64,000 nt of DNA, taken from assembly GCA_013336525.1 (NCBI GenBank), contig JAAXTM010000002.1, forward strand, positions 310,001 to 374,000. Reading direction: 5' to 3'. Position 1 is the first letter of the stretch. Each line of letters starts with the position of its first letter. Positions 1-7,991 of the stretch are shown piece after piece. Below the pieces are notes generated by a model. It did not search any database and was not told the origin of the DNA. It saw nothing but the letters and a program-made list of their open reading frames with translations. The stretch is from Geobacteraceae bacterium. Its GTDB lineage: Bacteria > Desulfobacterota > Desulfuromonadia > Geobacterales > Pseudopelobacteraceae. The translations under genes were made by a program, and so were the position numbers.

Positions 1-1590
1 ACTCAGAAAAGCTTTAATGGTTCGCTCGGCAGTTGCCGTATCTCCAATTAACTCAGCATTATCGACAATACTGACATACAGTTCAGGGGCAACCGAGGCA
101 CTCCACGTACGTTCAACCAAAGCAATCAATAATTTAACCAGTTCAATAGGTCGTCCAGCTTCGTTATAGGCGTTGGTAACAGTAGCAAGGAAGCCTGGCT
201 GTCCAACACAACCAGATAAGTACTCATGCTGTTCGTCCATGAATCGCACCAGCGAAGAAGGATCCTTGTCCCAGACGGTTTGCCGGTATACCTCCGCAAC
301 CAACACCTCCCGAATGGTTCTGGCCACTGCAATATAAACCCCTCTGGGAAACTTCCGCTGAAAATTCATCAACTGCTGTAGCGCCTCGCCAGCCTGACCA
401 TGAATTGACTCAAGAAGAACGTATTTAAAGTGCGCTTCTTCTCGCATGTCCATGTCGCCGCTCTGCAGCGAAGCGTTCAGATAGACGTCGCTTATCGATC
501 GGTAATTCCAGGGGGTCGATTTAAGAAATTTGCTGTCAGCAAGCCGCATTAACGACATCTTGCTGGCTTTGTTATCCTTAAAATTCTCTGCAACATTCAG
601 ATATATTGCACGAGCTTCCTGCTCATGTCCCTGCCGGGCAAGAATATCGCCAAGCCTCACGAGCAGGGCCGGTGCAAAAGCTTTGTCAGCCAATCTGGCC
701 ACTAGACTGGCAAGTAAAGAGCGTGCGGATGTCAGCTCTCCGCTTCTGGCGATGCTGTCACCATAATAAAAGGTCACTCCTGGATTTAATCCGAGATAGG
801 CAGGCCACAGTTTTTCCGCTTCACGGAAAGAGGCCAATGCCTGGGGATACTTTTGCAGCCTGTACCAGGTTTCTGCAAGGCGGTAAAGTGCGAGCGACCG
901 AATCGGCCCCTGACGCGATGAAAAGCGGGCAAACACTTCCTCGGCTTCGGTCAGGCGCCCTTTATACAGGGCCGCTTCAGCCGCCATAAAATCTTTCTGT
1001 TCATCTTCTGTCAAAAAATTCTTCAGAACCTGGCGATCTGTCGGAGAAAAAGGAATCTCTGACTTCAATGGAGGGTCAAAGTCCCGCACAAGTTTTTCCA
1101 GACCATTCCATATTTTTTCACGCCCGGCCAAAGAAGGATGCGCAGCCCCAGGCTTGAATGGGACGCCAACATCAACTGTTATGGCACTTATATCAGGCCG
1201 GGAGAGATCTCTCCACCCGGCCTTCTGAGAAATCTGGAATGTCATCAGCAGACTGTCGCCACGTTTCTTAAAAACTAATCCGCCGATATTTTTATCGGAA
1301 TAGCGCCGGAACTTTTTAAATAATGTGCCTCCAGTGTCTTTAATAACAAGACGCAGACGGTTGCCAGGGATTTCTGACAGCGTATATTGCGGAGGACCAG
1401 CCAAACGAACTGTAAGCCGGGTAAAATCTTTTTGAGGGTTAATGTCGATTCTGAAGAGGCGGTTAGGAATAGACGCATATGACTGGCCCGGAAACAGAAA
1501 AAGGACAAGCAGGAACAGCAGCAGACCGAAACAAAGAATTCGGCGACAAGGTTGGTTGACTAATGCTTGCAAGGTTGGAGTTTGAGCCAT
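1..1590 (-). CDS. AMIN/TPR-repeat membrane-anchored protein, 3' end cut by window edge
   Basis: The frame stays open from the ATG at 1590 to the left edge, giving 530 visible codons with the C-terminus missing. Residues about 18-40 are strongly hydrophobic and end in a signal-like PGQSYA, so the protein is probably exported or membrane-anchored. Residues about 44-140 form a beta-rich segment resembling an AMIN-type localisation domain (RLFRIDINPQ, RLTVRLAGPP). From about residue 195 onward there are helical tetratricopeptide-like repeats (for example ALYKGRLTEAEEVFARF and LAETWYRLQKYPQALASF), which usually act as protein-binding scaffolds. It lies 87 bases downstream of the CheC-receiver gene on the same strand, so it may share the motility transcript. 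The exact role is not known. The AMIN call is weaker than the TPR call. Confidence 0.72.
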   Translation of the reverse strand, partial: MAQTPTLQALVNQPCRRILCFGLLLFLLVLFLFPGQSYASIPNRLFRIDINPQKDFTRLTVRLAGPPQYTLSEIPGNRLRLVIKDTGGTLFKKFRRYSDKNIGGLVFKKRGDSLLMTFQISQKAGWRDLSRPDISAITVDVGVPFKPGAAHPSLAGREKIWNGLEKLVRDFDPPLKSEIPFSPTDRQVLKNFLTEDEQKDFMAAEAALYKGRLTEAEEVFARFSSRQGPIRSLALYRLAETWYRLQKYPQALASFREAEKLWPAYLGLNPGVTFYYGDSIARSGELTSARSLLASLVARLADKAFAPALLVRLGDILARQGHEQEARAIYLNVAENFKDNKASKMSLMRLADSKFLKSTPWNYRSISDVYLNASLQSGDMDMREEAHFKYVLLESIHGQAGEALQQLMNFQRKFPRGVYIAVARTIREVLVAEVYRQTVWDKDPSSLVRFMDEQHEYLSGCVGQPGFLATVTNAYNEAGRPIELVKLLIALVERTWSASVAPELYVSIVDNAELIGDTATAERTIKAFLS

Positions 1591-1677
1591 TATCAGACCC
1601 GCATAGCCCTTTAAACGGGATAAATACTTTCACAAAATCATTTTCTACAGAAAGGACTTCTAAACCATTTGCAACAA

Positions 1678-2745
1678 CTACGCCGGTGCTATTTTGCAGT
1701 AGCGGCTGACCTTTGAAGTGACATCGTCACTGGTGAATGGCTTTATGATAATATCCCTTGCACCGTATTTAAGTGCTTTAAGGACTGCCGTTCTTGTCCA
1801 GTACTCAGCACTCATGATGATCGGAGGAGGAGAATCCTGACGAATTGCATTGACTTTTATACAGACAGCCAATTCACGATCATTCGCATCCTGGGATCCG
1901 ATGAGTACCATTTTTACGTTACGCCCTGCAAACAGCTCTTTTATATCAGCATTCAGCGTGCCCTCTGCAATCTGAAATCCTGTAAACAAAACCATTTCAA
2001 TCAACTGACGGCGTTGCTCTTCGTCGTCTTCCAGCACAACTATGCTGTCAACTCCAACGCCGTCTTCCTGTGATATTTCGGCACCTTCTTCTCCGGCAGC
2101 CTTCGCCTCTTTACCGCCATCACCCTCAGACTCTTGAATCCCTCCATCATCTATGGCGTCGGCAACCGGTTGCGGGTCATACAGGTCACCAAGAGCAACC
2201 GGGATAAGAACATCAAGATGATTCATTTCCTGGCCCGGCATCTCCAGCCTGGAGCGGAACATCAGGAAATCACCATCCGGCAGCGGCTCATCAGAAGTCA
2301 ACTGATCAATATCCGGGATATATTTCTTGGGGGGCAACAGCTTGAGTCGGACTTTATTCGGGAGAGCCCCCTGAAAAACGGTGTTAAGCGCCCCGTTTAT
2401 CATGTTGGCAATCTCTGAGAAAGCGTCAATATCATCACTTTCAATGATGGAGAGCCGCTTCTTTTCCTGGATGCGAGCAGGAGGAATGCCGAGCAGGATG
2501 CTGCTCATGACAATGGCGTCACGCAGAGAGAAGACGAGGTAGAACTGACCCACGTACGCTTCACCCGAATCGACACCCAGAACGAAGCAGCCGTCGTCAA
2601 GTCCACCGAAATAGGAACTCTTGCTTGTCGAAAGCGAGTCTAATAGGGCAATGGAAAGTTCCTGCCCCAGAAGCATGCCGCTTTCTTCGCCAGCCTGCTT
2701 CAGAGCAGCTTCAAGCATCCCATATAGATTTGTATAACCATCCAT
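1678..2745 (-). CDS. CheC-like phosphatase domain fused to a degenerate receiver domain
   Basis: The 355-residue protein has two parts. Residues 1-200 resemble the CheC/CheX/FliY family, with the catalytic-type E-x2-N pair at E111 and N114 (EIANMINGAL); that family removes phosphate from CheY-P. After an acidic linker (about 200-228) comes a receiver-like domain (about 232-352). It keeps the acidic pair D240/D241 and the lysine K335 (IIKPF), but the phosphoacceptor aspartate position is G283 (MVLIGSQ). The receiver is therefore probably not phosphorylatable and may serve as a docking or regulatory module. The gene follows cheX by 64 bases and cheY before that, all on the minus strand, so a role in adaptation or CheY-P turnover is likely. 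The start has only a weak GGAAG Shine-Dalgarno. Confidence 0.8.
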   Translation of the reverse strand: MDGYTNLYGMLEAALKQAGEESGMLLGQELSIALLDSLSTSKSSYFGGLDDGCFVLGVDSGEAYVGQFYLVFSLRDAIVMSSILLGIPPARIQEKKRLSIIESDDIDAFSEIANMINGALNTVFQGALPNKVRLKLLPPKKYIPDIDQLTSDEPLPDGDFLMFRSRLEMPGQEMNHLDVLIPVALGDLYDPQPVADAIDDGGIQESEGDGGKEAKAAGEEGAEISQEDGVGVDSIVVLEDDEEQRRQLIEMVLFTGFQIAEGTLNADIKELFAGRNVKMVLIGSQDANDRELAVCIKVNAIRQDSPPPIIMSAEYWTRTAVLKALKYGARDIIIKPFTSDDVTSKVSRYCKIAPA

Positions 2746-2809
2746 CAGATATCGTCTTCCGGTGCAGATTCAGTATGAGTGAGGTACGTCAGGACAGATA
2801 GAAGCAGGG

Positions 2810-3316
2810 TTAATCTTCCTTCTTTAGTGTAAGCCCTACCAGCAGAGTGTGATCTTCAACAGTAAACGGGACAACAACACAATCATTGTCAGAAAGAGAG
2901 TTAACGGTATAATCTTCTCCGGAAATCACCGTCGGTATCGACAATTTGACATCCAGTCCACCCTTGGAGAGTACCTGTTTGACACTGCCCCCCAACATGT
3001 TGGCAATTTCTCCGATGGCATCATTCAGATCATCATTGACCTCATCACATTCAACGCCCAGCATGTTGGAGGTAACTTTCAGTGCCAAAGCAACCGGACA
3101 ATGAATTGAAATCACACCGGAATAGGTCCCGGCAAATCCCACCATCCCGGTAATACTGCATTTGAAGCGGCTGACCGGCTCCTTAAGCGGGAAGTCGCCT
3201 TTCACCTCCATCATAACCATGGTAGAGAAAACCTCCATGGTTGCATCGATCACGTAACCCGCCAGCAGTTCTTCAGTAAAACAGGTTAAATGGGAGATGT
3301 CCGCGTTAAGACTCAT
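2810..3316 (-). CDS. cheX: CheX chemotaxis phosphatase
   Basis: This 168-residue protein matches the CheX family, a CheY-P phosphatase that resets the flagellar motor signal. The central helix carries the active pair E103 and N106 within GEIANMLGG, the same E-x2-N pattern as in the CheC-like domain of the next gene. Its length is usual for stand-alone CheX. The start codon overlaps the cheY stop in an ATGA arrangement (3313-3316), so the two are translationally coupled. This supports a CheY-CheX signalling pair. Family assignment is firm. Which CheY it acts on is inferred from position. Confidence 0.88.
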   Translation of the reverse strand: MSLNADISHLTCFTEELLAGYVIDATMEVFSTMVMMEVKGDFPLKEPVSRFKCSITGMVGFAGTYSGVISIHCPVALALKVTSNMLGVECDEVNDDLNDAIGEIANMLGGSVKQVLSKGGLDVKLSIPTVISGEDYTVNSLSDNDCVVVPFTVEDHTLLVGLTLKKED

Positions 3317-3678
3317 ATCAGACCTCCCAGCTTTTCCTGGAGTTGATCAGGAGTGAACGGCTTTTTAATACTGTCACTTGCACCGCTCGACATAGCCTCA
3401 GCTATGATCTCTTCACCACCTTCTGTCGTGATCATGACAATGGGGGTTGTATTACCGTTGCCACGTACCGCTTTGACAAACTCCAGGCCATCCATGTTAG
3501 GCATATTGATATCAGAAAGGATTAACTGAATGGATTTACCGGACGCAATTACTCCCAAACCCTCGATACCGTCGCCGGCTTCGTAGATTTCATCGACGGC
3601 AAGACCCGCCTGACGAAGTGATCTCGAAATGATTTTACGCATGGTGGATGAATCGTCAACAATCAGAATGTTTGCCAT
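3313..3678 (-). CDS. cheY: CheY-like single-domain response regulator
   Basis: A stand-alone receiver of 121 residues beginning MANILIVDDSS. The acidic pair D8/D9, the phosphoacceptor D56 (LILSDINMP), the switch Thr (MITTE) and K106 (KKPF) are all present, so it should be phosphorylated by a CheA-type kinase. An in-frame ATG at 3759 would add 27 residues, but the start at 3678 has a GAGGGAG ribosome site about ten bases upstream and the standard receiver N-terminus, so it was chosen. Its stop overlaps the start of cheX. It likely carries the signal to the flagellar motor or to another output; genomes of this group encode several CheY paralogues. Confidence 0.9.
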   Translation of the reverse strand: MANILIVDDSSTMRKIISRSLRQAGLAVDEIYEAGDGIEGLGVIASGKSIQLILSDINMPNMDGLEFVKAVRGNGNTTPIVMITTEGGEEIIAEAMSSGASDSIKKPFTPDQLQEKLGGLI

Positions 3679-3930
3679 AGCAGTGTACTCCCTCTCGTGA
3701 TTTTCCATAGTCATTATGGATTGTTTTGGGTTCATGTTGCCGTATTGTCTCAGATGCAAGACCCAGCGTGCACGATTATAACTGATTTTTTATCCAGCGC
3801 AACCGTGTAGTGACGATATGCAAAAATCTTTTTAGTTTCATGATGTATATTTCCTAACCTTGACAAACAGAATAAGTGCGCTATCGAAGTTATTTTCTCC
3901 TTAAATCGTGCAAATACACTTAATAGCTTA

Positions 3931-5343
3931 CTAACAGCCTGCGATCATTACCGCCTGGCGCAGGAAGCGTTCTACCTGGTCCAGAGACCCCGCTTCGCTG
4001 TAAAGCCGCAAAACCGGCTCGGTCCCGGATGGCCGTATAAGCAGCCAGTCGCCATTCTCAAAGATAAATTTGAAACCGTCACTGAAATTGGTGGTCATAA
4101 CCCGCTTACCGTCGATCTCGGCCGGAGTATGTCTGAGTAGTTTTTCGATCAGCTGTTCTTTAGCAACATTTTCGATACGCCGATCAATTCGTTGATAATA
4201 AAAATGACCGATATCATCCATAGTTTCATCCAGCAATTGCCTCAGTCCCTTGCCGCTGACTGCGACCGCCTCTAAAAGCAGCAGCCCAAGCAGTATTCCA
4301 TCGCGCTCCGGGATATGCCCCTTCACACCAATCCCACCCGACTCCTCACCACCAATCAGAATATCGCGCTCCAGCATCAGCTCGCAGATATGTTTGAAAC
4401 CGATCGGTGTTTCAAATAGTTCCAGCCCGAATTTTTCGGCCAGCAGGTCCACCATGCGGGTGGTCGAAACCGTTTTGACCACTGCGCCAGTCATCTTTTT
4501 GAATTCAATCAGGTGCCGCAGAATAACGGTAAAAATGCAGTGAGATGAAAAGAAATCTCCATTTTCATCAACAGCGCCGATCCGGTCAGCATCGCCGTCC
4601 AGAGCCAGGCCAACCCGGTATTTTCCACTCTTGAGCAGGGCAGACAACTCCTGCAGATTCTGCCCGATAGGTTCGGGCGGCAGCCCTCCAAACGATGGAT
4701 TTTCACTATTGTGGATTTCGTCAACCCCGGCCAGAAGGCGCGGTATAAATCCACAGCCTGCACCATACATCGGATCAACCACCGCTCTAATCCCGGCTTT
4801 TGCAATCAGATCAAGGTCTACATAGCGGCTGATCTGATGGAAATATCCTTCACAGGGATCAAAAAGCTCGATAGCTCCCTTTTTTATGGCTTCGTCATAG
4901 GGAACAGAAATGACACGGCGATTATTCTCCTGATTATATGCAACTATCTCTTCAAGGATTCTGGTTGTCACCGGGAGAGCGGAACCGCCAAAGGCCTCCT
5001 TAACCTTAAAGCCGTTATACTCAGGTGGATTATGACTGGCAGTAATCATTATTCCGGCACCGGCGCCAAACTCACGCACGGCCCATGAAACTGCAGGCGT
5101 CGGGGCGTAATCCTCCGTCAAACGCACGTGAATGTCGTTACCAGCAGCAACTTCTGCCACCCGCCGGGCAAAATCCCGAGATAAAAACCGCCGGTCATAA
5201 CCGATTACCAGCCCTTTATTCCCCAAACCCTCACGGTTCATATAATCCATTGTGGCCTGTGCCACTCTTGAAATATTTTCGAAAGTGAAATCCTTGGCAA
5301 TAACACCCCGCCAACCATCCGTACCAAACTTTATCTGCATCAT
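3931..5343 (-). CDS. Phosphoglucomutase/phosphomannomutase family enzyme
   Basis: A 470-residue alpha-D-phosphohexomutase that interconverts hexose 1- and 6-phosphates. All four family signatures are visible: the phosphoserine loop TASHNP with S103, the metal loop DGDADR near residue 248, the sugar-binding loop GGEESGG, and the phosphate-binding loop RPSGTEP near the C-terminus. Length is normal for a bacterial enzyme. It starts 18 bases after the small FlhB-like gene, so it is co-transcribed with flagellar-type genes. That is a loose functional link; its products feed cell-surface polysaccharide or glycogen metabolism. Substrate preference (glucose, mannose or glucosamine) cannot be read from sequence. 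Two adjacent ATG codons (5341-5343 and 5338-5340) follow a GGGGGA site; either may be the start. Confidence 0.9.
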   Translation of the reverse strand: MMQIKFGTDGWRGVIAKDFTFENISRVAQATMDYMNREGLGNKGLVIGYDRRFLSRDFARRVAEVAAGNDIHVRLTEDYAPTPAVSWAVREFGAGAGIMITASHNPPEYNGFKVKEAFGGSALPVTTRILEEIVAYNQENNRRVISVPYDEAIKKGAIELFDPCEGYFHQISRYVDLDLIAKAGIRAVVDPMYGAGCGFIPRLLAGVDEIHNSENPSFGGLPPEPIGQNLQELSALLKSGKYRVGLALDGDADRIGAVDENGDFFSSHCIFTVILRHLIEFKKMTGAVVKTVSTTRMVDLLAEKFGLELFETPIGFKHICELMLERDILIGGEESGGIGVKGHIPERDGILLGLLLLEAVAVSGKGLRQLLDETMDDIGHFYYQRIDRRIENVAKEQLIEKLLRHTPAEIDGKRVMTTNFSDGFKFIFENGDWLLIRPSGTEPVLRLYSEAGSLDQVERFLRQAVMIAGC

Positions 5344-5361
5344 TCCCCCTTACATTTTGAT

Positions 5362-5634
5362 TTATTTTTGTCGGCTTTCCATCCACTGAAGCCATACCAG
5401 AACCTCGGCAACTGCTCGATACAACTCGGGTGGGATAAACTGATCATTGTCAACCTGCATCAGCAGGCTGACCAGTCCCGGTGATTCATGAACATAAACT
5501 CCCGCTTCGTGGGCACAGGCTATGATCGCTTCCGCTACAACCCCTTTACCCCTGGCTACTACAACCGGCGCATAGTATCCCTGTTTATAGGAAAGTGCTG
5601 CCGCACGGCGCTCATCGTCGTCACGATGCTTCAT
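5362..5634 (-). CDS. Small FlhB C-terminal-domain-like protein (YlqH/FlhB2 type)
   Basis: The 90-residue protein resembles only the cytoplasmic C-terminal domain of FlhB/YscU, the export-gate switch of type III and flagellar secretion. The recognisable core runs AAALSYKQGYYAPVVVARGKG, then AEAIIACAHEAGVYVHESPGL. The autocleavage motif NPTH of full FlhB is absent, and there are no membrane segments. Such stand-alone paralogues usually sit next to a FliK-like gene, as here: the start overlaps the 3' end of the FliK-like gene by 14 bases. It probably modulates the export specificity switch together with FliK. Function is inferred from family and context. Confidence 0.8.
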   Translation of the reverse strand: MKHRDDDERRAAALSYKQGYYAPVVVARGKGVVAEAIIACAHEAGVYVHESPGLVSLLMQVDNDQFIPPELYRAVAEVLVWLQWMESRQK

Positions 5635-7849
5635 AGCTTATACTCAACTTTGTCGGGTCAAGTCCTGCACCTTCCAGCTGCTCAGTCAGCCGTGCTCGGC
5701 CCTCTTCAAGGATCGGAACAGTTGAACTGTTTTCAGTATTGATCTTGATCGCAACTCGCGTACCATCGAGCGTAAGCAAAGCCGTTACCATCCCAAGGTT
5801 CGGCAGGTTGATAGTTACGCTGGTTTCCCAGCTTCTCTCGCGACCGCCCGACAGGTTACGCCCCGCATCACGCTCTGCAACTGTCCACTCCAGACGCTGG
5901 CCAGGGAAGAGATCTCCCCGAAAAAGCAGCTGACCGCTCTGCAGCGCAGACAGCTGTTCGCTGATGATCGGCAAAGCGCGCTGATCAGCTATTCCTTCAT
6001 GCGCCATACTGGTGCCCGCTTTTTTAAAGAGCGCCTCCATTATTTCATTTGAGCCGGTACGGATGCCGGCCCGCGCAAGTAAATCGGCAGGGACGCCAGA
6101 CTGTTCCATGCTCTGTGGCAGGCGCGGAGAGAGGCGTCCCTGAGGCTCCTTGAGAATTTCTTCCAGCGGATAGTCACCACCGAACCAGCTGGCAAGATGT
6201 GACTCATAAAACAGACCGCTTTCGCGAAGGCCCTGCTGCAACATTCGACTGAGCAGAGATGCGTCAGTTGTTGGTCCGGCCAGCAGTGTCCGCAGAATAC
6301 CCATTGTTGCCTGAGCTGGCAGCTGAGCAGACGCTTCGCCTAAAAAACTGCTCAACCAGCGTCCGGTGTCGCTGAGCCGTGAATCTCTAGACCTGCCGAA
6401 GCGTGCCATCAGGAATGTCTGACGCGGCTCGTTGGTTATGAAAAACAGGTTGATAAAGTCACCGCGCGAGACCCCCTTCGGCAGCATGAATTCCAGGTTT
6501 TGACCTGCAACCATGACCATGAAGCGCCCACCCCCCAATGCAGCCAGAACCTCGCCCTTAAGCTGCTGCCCCGGCGCAAAACCGGTCGGCATGGCCTGCT
6601 GGTTGAGCGCCTCAAGTAATGCCAGGCGATTACCCTTGATCACTGCTTGAAGCAGCTTGGCCATATCGTCACTCAATACGATACCGTTGCCTGCGGCACC
6701 GGCATTCTGGTTCGCCGACAGGAGCGAAGCCTGGAGCGCGGCAGATTGTTCTGGAGAATGTTGTCCACGCATGACCGTCTGGTAGGTGATCGCCTCATCC
6801 TGAATCGCCGTAAAAGCGGGTGAGTCGTGCGGAAGGCTTTTCAATACGGTATTCAGCCGGTCCAGTACATACATCTGCTGGCTTGACACTCCCCCCTCGC
6901 TATGTTCCAGCACACTTAGCCAACGACCAGCCTCGCTCAGAACCCCGGACGTGATGTCAGGCATAATGCGCGGAAGAGCGAAGGTCGGCTTCGGTTGCGA
7001 CGATATGTAGGTCAGCCGGAGAATATCACCGTTCTGGACTGGTCGCGGCAGAACCATCTCTACCGGTGTGCCTGCGACCTGAAGGAACACCCTGCCGCCA
7101 GGCAGAGTGCCTACCACAACTGCTTCAACCTCTTCTCCAGGAATGAGCGGCAGCGGCACCACCTGCTGATTGGTTGCTTCGACCAGAATGAAACGCGAAT
7201 TTTGGGCTATAGTGCGCAGGATCTGGGCTGCGTTAGTCTCAAAAGTTGCCAGCCTGGCCTGTTCCAAAATCATTTTGGGTGTATATTGCTGAAGTGGCGC
7301 ACCCTGCCGCCCCCCCTGGTCACGCATGAGATCGCCAGGTGTCTGGGGCGCAGCCTTTGACCCCTCTCGAAGAAGCCCGTAGGTCAAGGCCTCGTCCATC
7401 AGATTGGCCAATACACCGGTTTCACCTGATGAGCGTCGTAACATATCGCCGATACTGCTAAGCGACGAACGGAATTTTTGATCAACTATCTGCTCGTTTG
7501 AGACCAGAAGGCTTAACAGGCGCGAAGCATCGGAAAGGCTCACAGGAGGGGCTGCGCCGGCTTGGCGGGCAATGGCGAAAGTTGAACGCGGATCTGCGGA
7601 GACAAAAGTCATCTCCAGGGTTTGCCCGGTGCGGACCGCCATAGGCAGATCAAGGTTGAACCGCTCGTTGCCAACCCTAACCTGGACACGATTATTGGCC
7701 ATTGTCGACAGGACTTCTGCGCTGACCCGCTGGCCGGGAGCCAATTGGCTTACGCCGCCGACACCCTCATCTGCAGTGACAAAGGAGATGTTGGACGCAC
7801 GAGAAAGCAGATCAAAAACCTGCTGTTGAATATCCGCTGTTAGAGCCAT
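5621..7849 (-). CDS. FliK-like flagellar hook-length control protein
   Basis: A 742-residue protein whose last 110 or so residues resemble the FliK hook-length C-terminal domain (SWETSVTINLPNLGMV, then a glutamate-rich stretch with LTEQLEGAGLDP). The N-terminal part contains three similar blocks of about 75 residues (LAPGQRVSAEVLSTMANNRVQVRVG; IPGEEVEAVVVGTLPGGRVFLQVAG; APGQQLKGEVLAALGGGRFMVMVAG), each followed by a short beta strand region. These look like internal duplications of a small beta-barrel module. FliK measures hook length and triggers the switch of the export gate from hook to filament substrates. The overlapping downstream FlhB-like gene supports this. Sequence similarity in this family is low, so the call rests on the C-terminus and context. 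Confidence 0.75.
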   Translation of the reverse strand: MALTADIQQQVFDLLSRASNISFVTADEGVGGVSQLAPGQRVSAEVLSTMANNRVQVRVGNERFNLDLPMAVRTGQTLEMTFVSADPRSTFAIARQAGAAPPVSLSDASRLLSLLVSNEQIVDQKFRSSLSSIGDMLRRSSGETGVLANLMDEALTYGLLREGSKAAPQTPGDLMRDQGGRQGAPLQQYTPKMILEQARLATFETNAAQILRTIAQNSRFILVEATNQQVVPLPLIPGEEVEAVVVGTLPGGRVFLQVAGTPVEMVLPRPVQNGDILRLTYISSQPKPTFALPRIMPDITSGVLSEAGRWLSVLEHSEGGVSSQQMYVLDRLNTVLKSLPHDSPAFTAIQDEAITYQTVMRGQHSPEQSAALQASLLSANQNAGAAGNGIVLSDDMAKLLQAVIKGNRLALLEALNQQAMPTGFAPGQQLKGEVLAALGGGRFMVMVAGQNLEFMLPKGVSRGDFINLFFITNEPRQTFLMARFGRSRDSRLSDTGRWLSSFLGEASAQLPAQATMGILRTLLAGPTTDASLLSRMLQQGLRESGLFYESHLASWFGGDYPLEEILKEPQGRLSPRLPQSMEQSGVPADLLARAGIRTGSNEIMEALFKKAGTSMAHEGIADQRALPIISEQLSALQSGQLLFRGDLFPGQRLEWTVAERDAGRNLSGGRERSWETSVTINLPNLGMVTALLTLDGTRVAIKINTENSSTVPILEEGRARLTEQLEGAGLDPTKLSISYEAS

Positions 7850-7991
7850 ACTATCCCCGGAGGTAGGTTAAGAGAGTTGGCTACCACACGTGTCAACTCA
7901 TTTAGTAAACCTAATCATGTATCGATCACCGAACTGTCCTAACCGCTGCTATTTCGTCCAGTCACCTCTACCTAGCTTTGCTCACACCACC

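Noticed and set aside
530-989. Plus-strand open frames of 78 and 127 codons
   Set aside because: They are opposite to the TPR gene that is open over the whole minus strand here, and have no ribosome sites or recognisable products.
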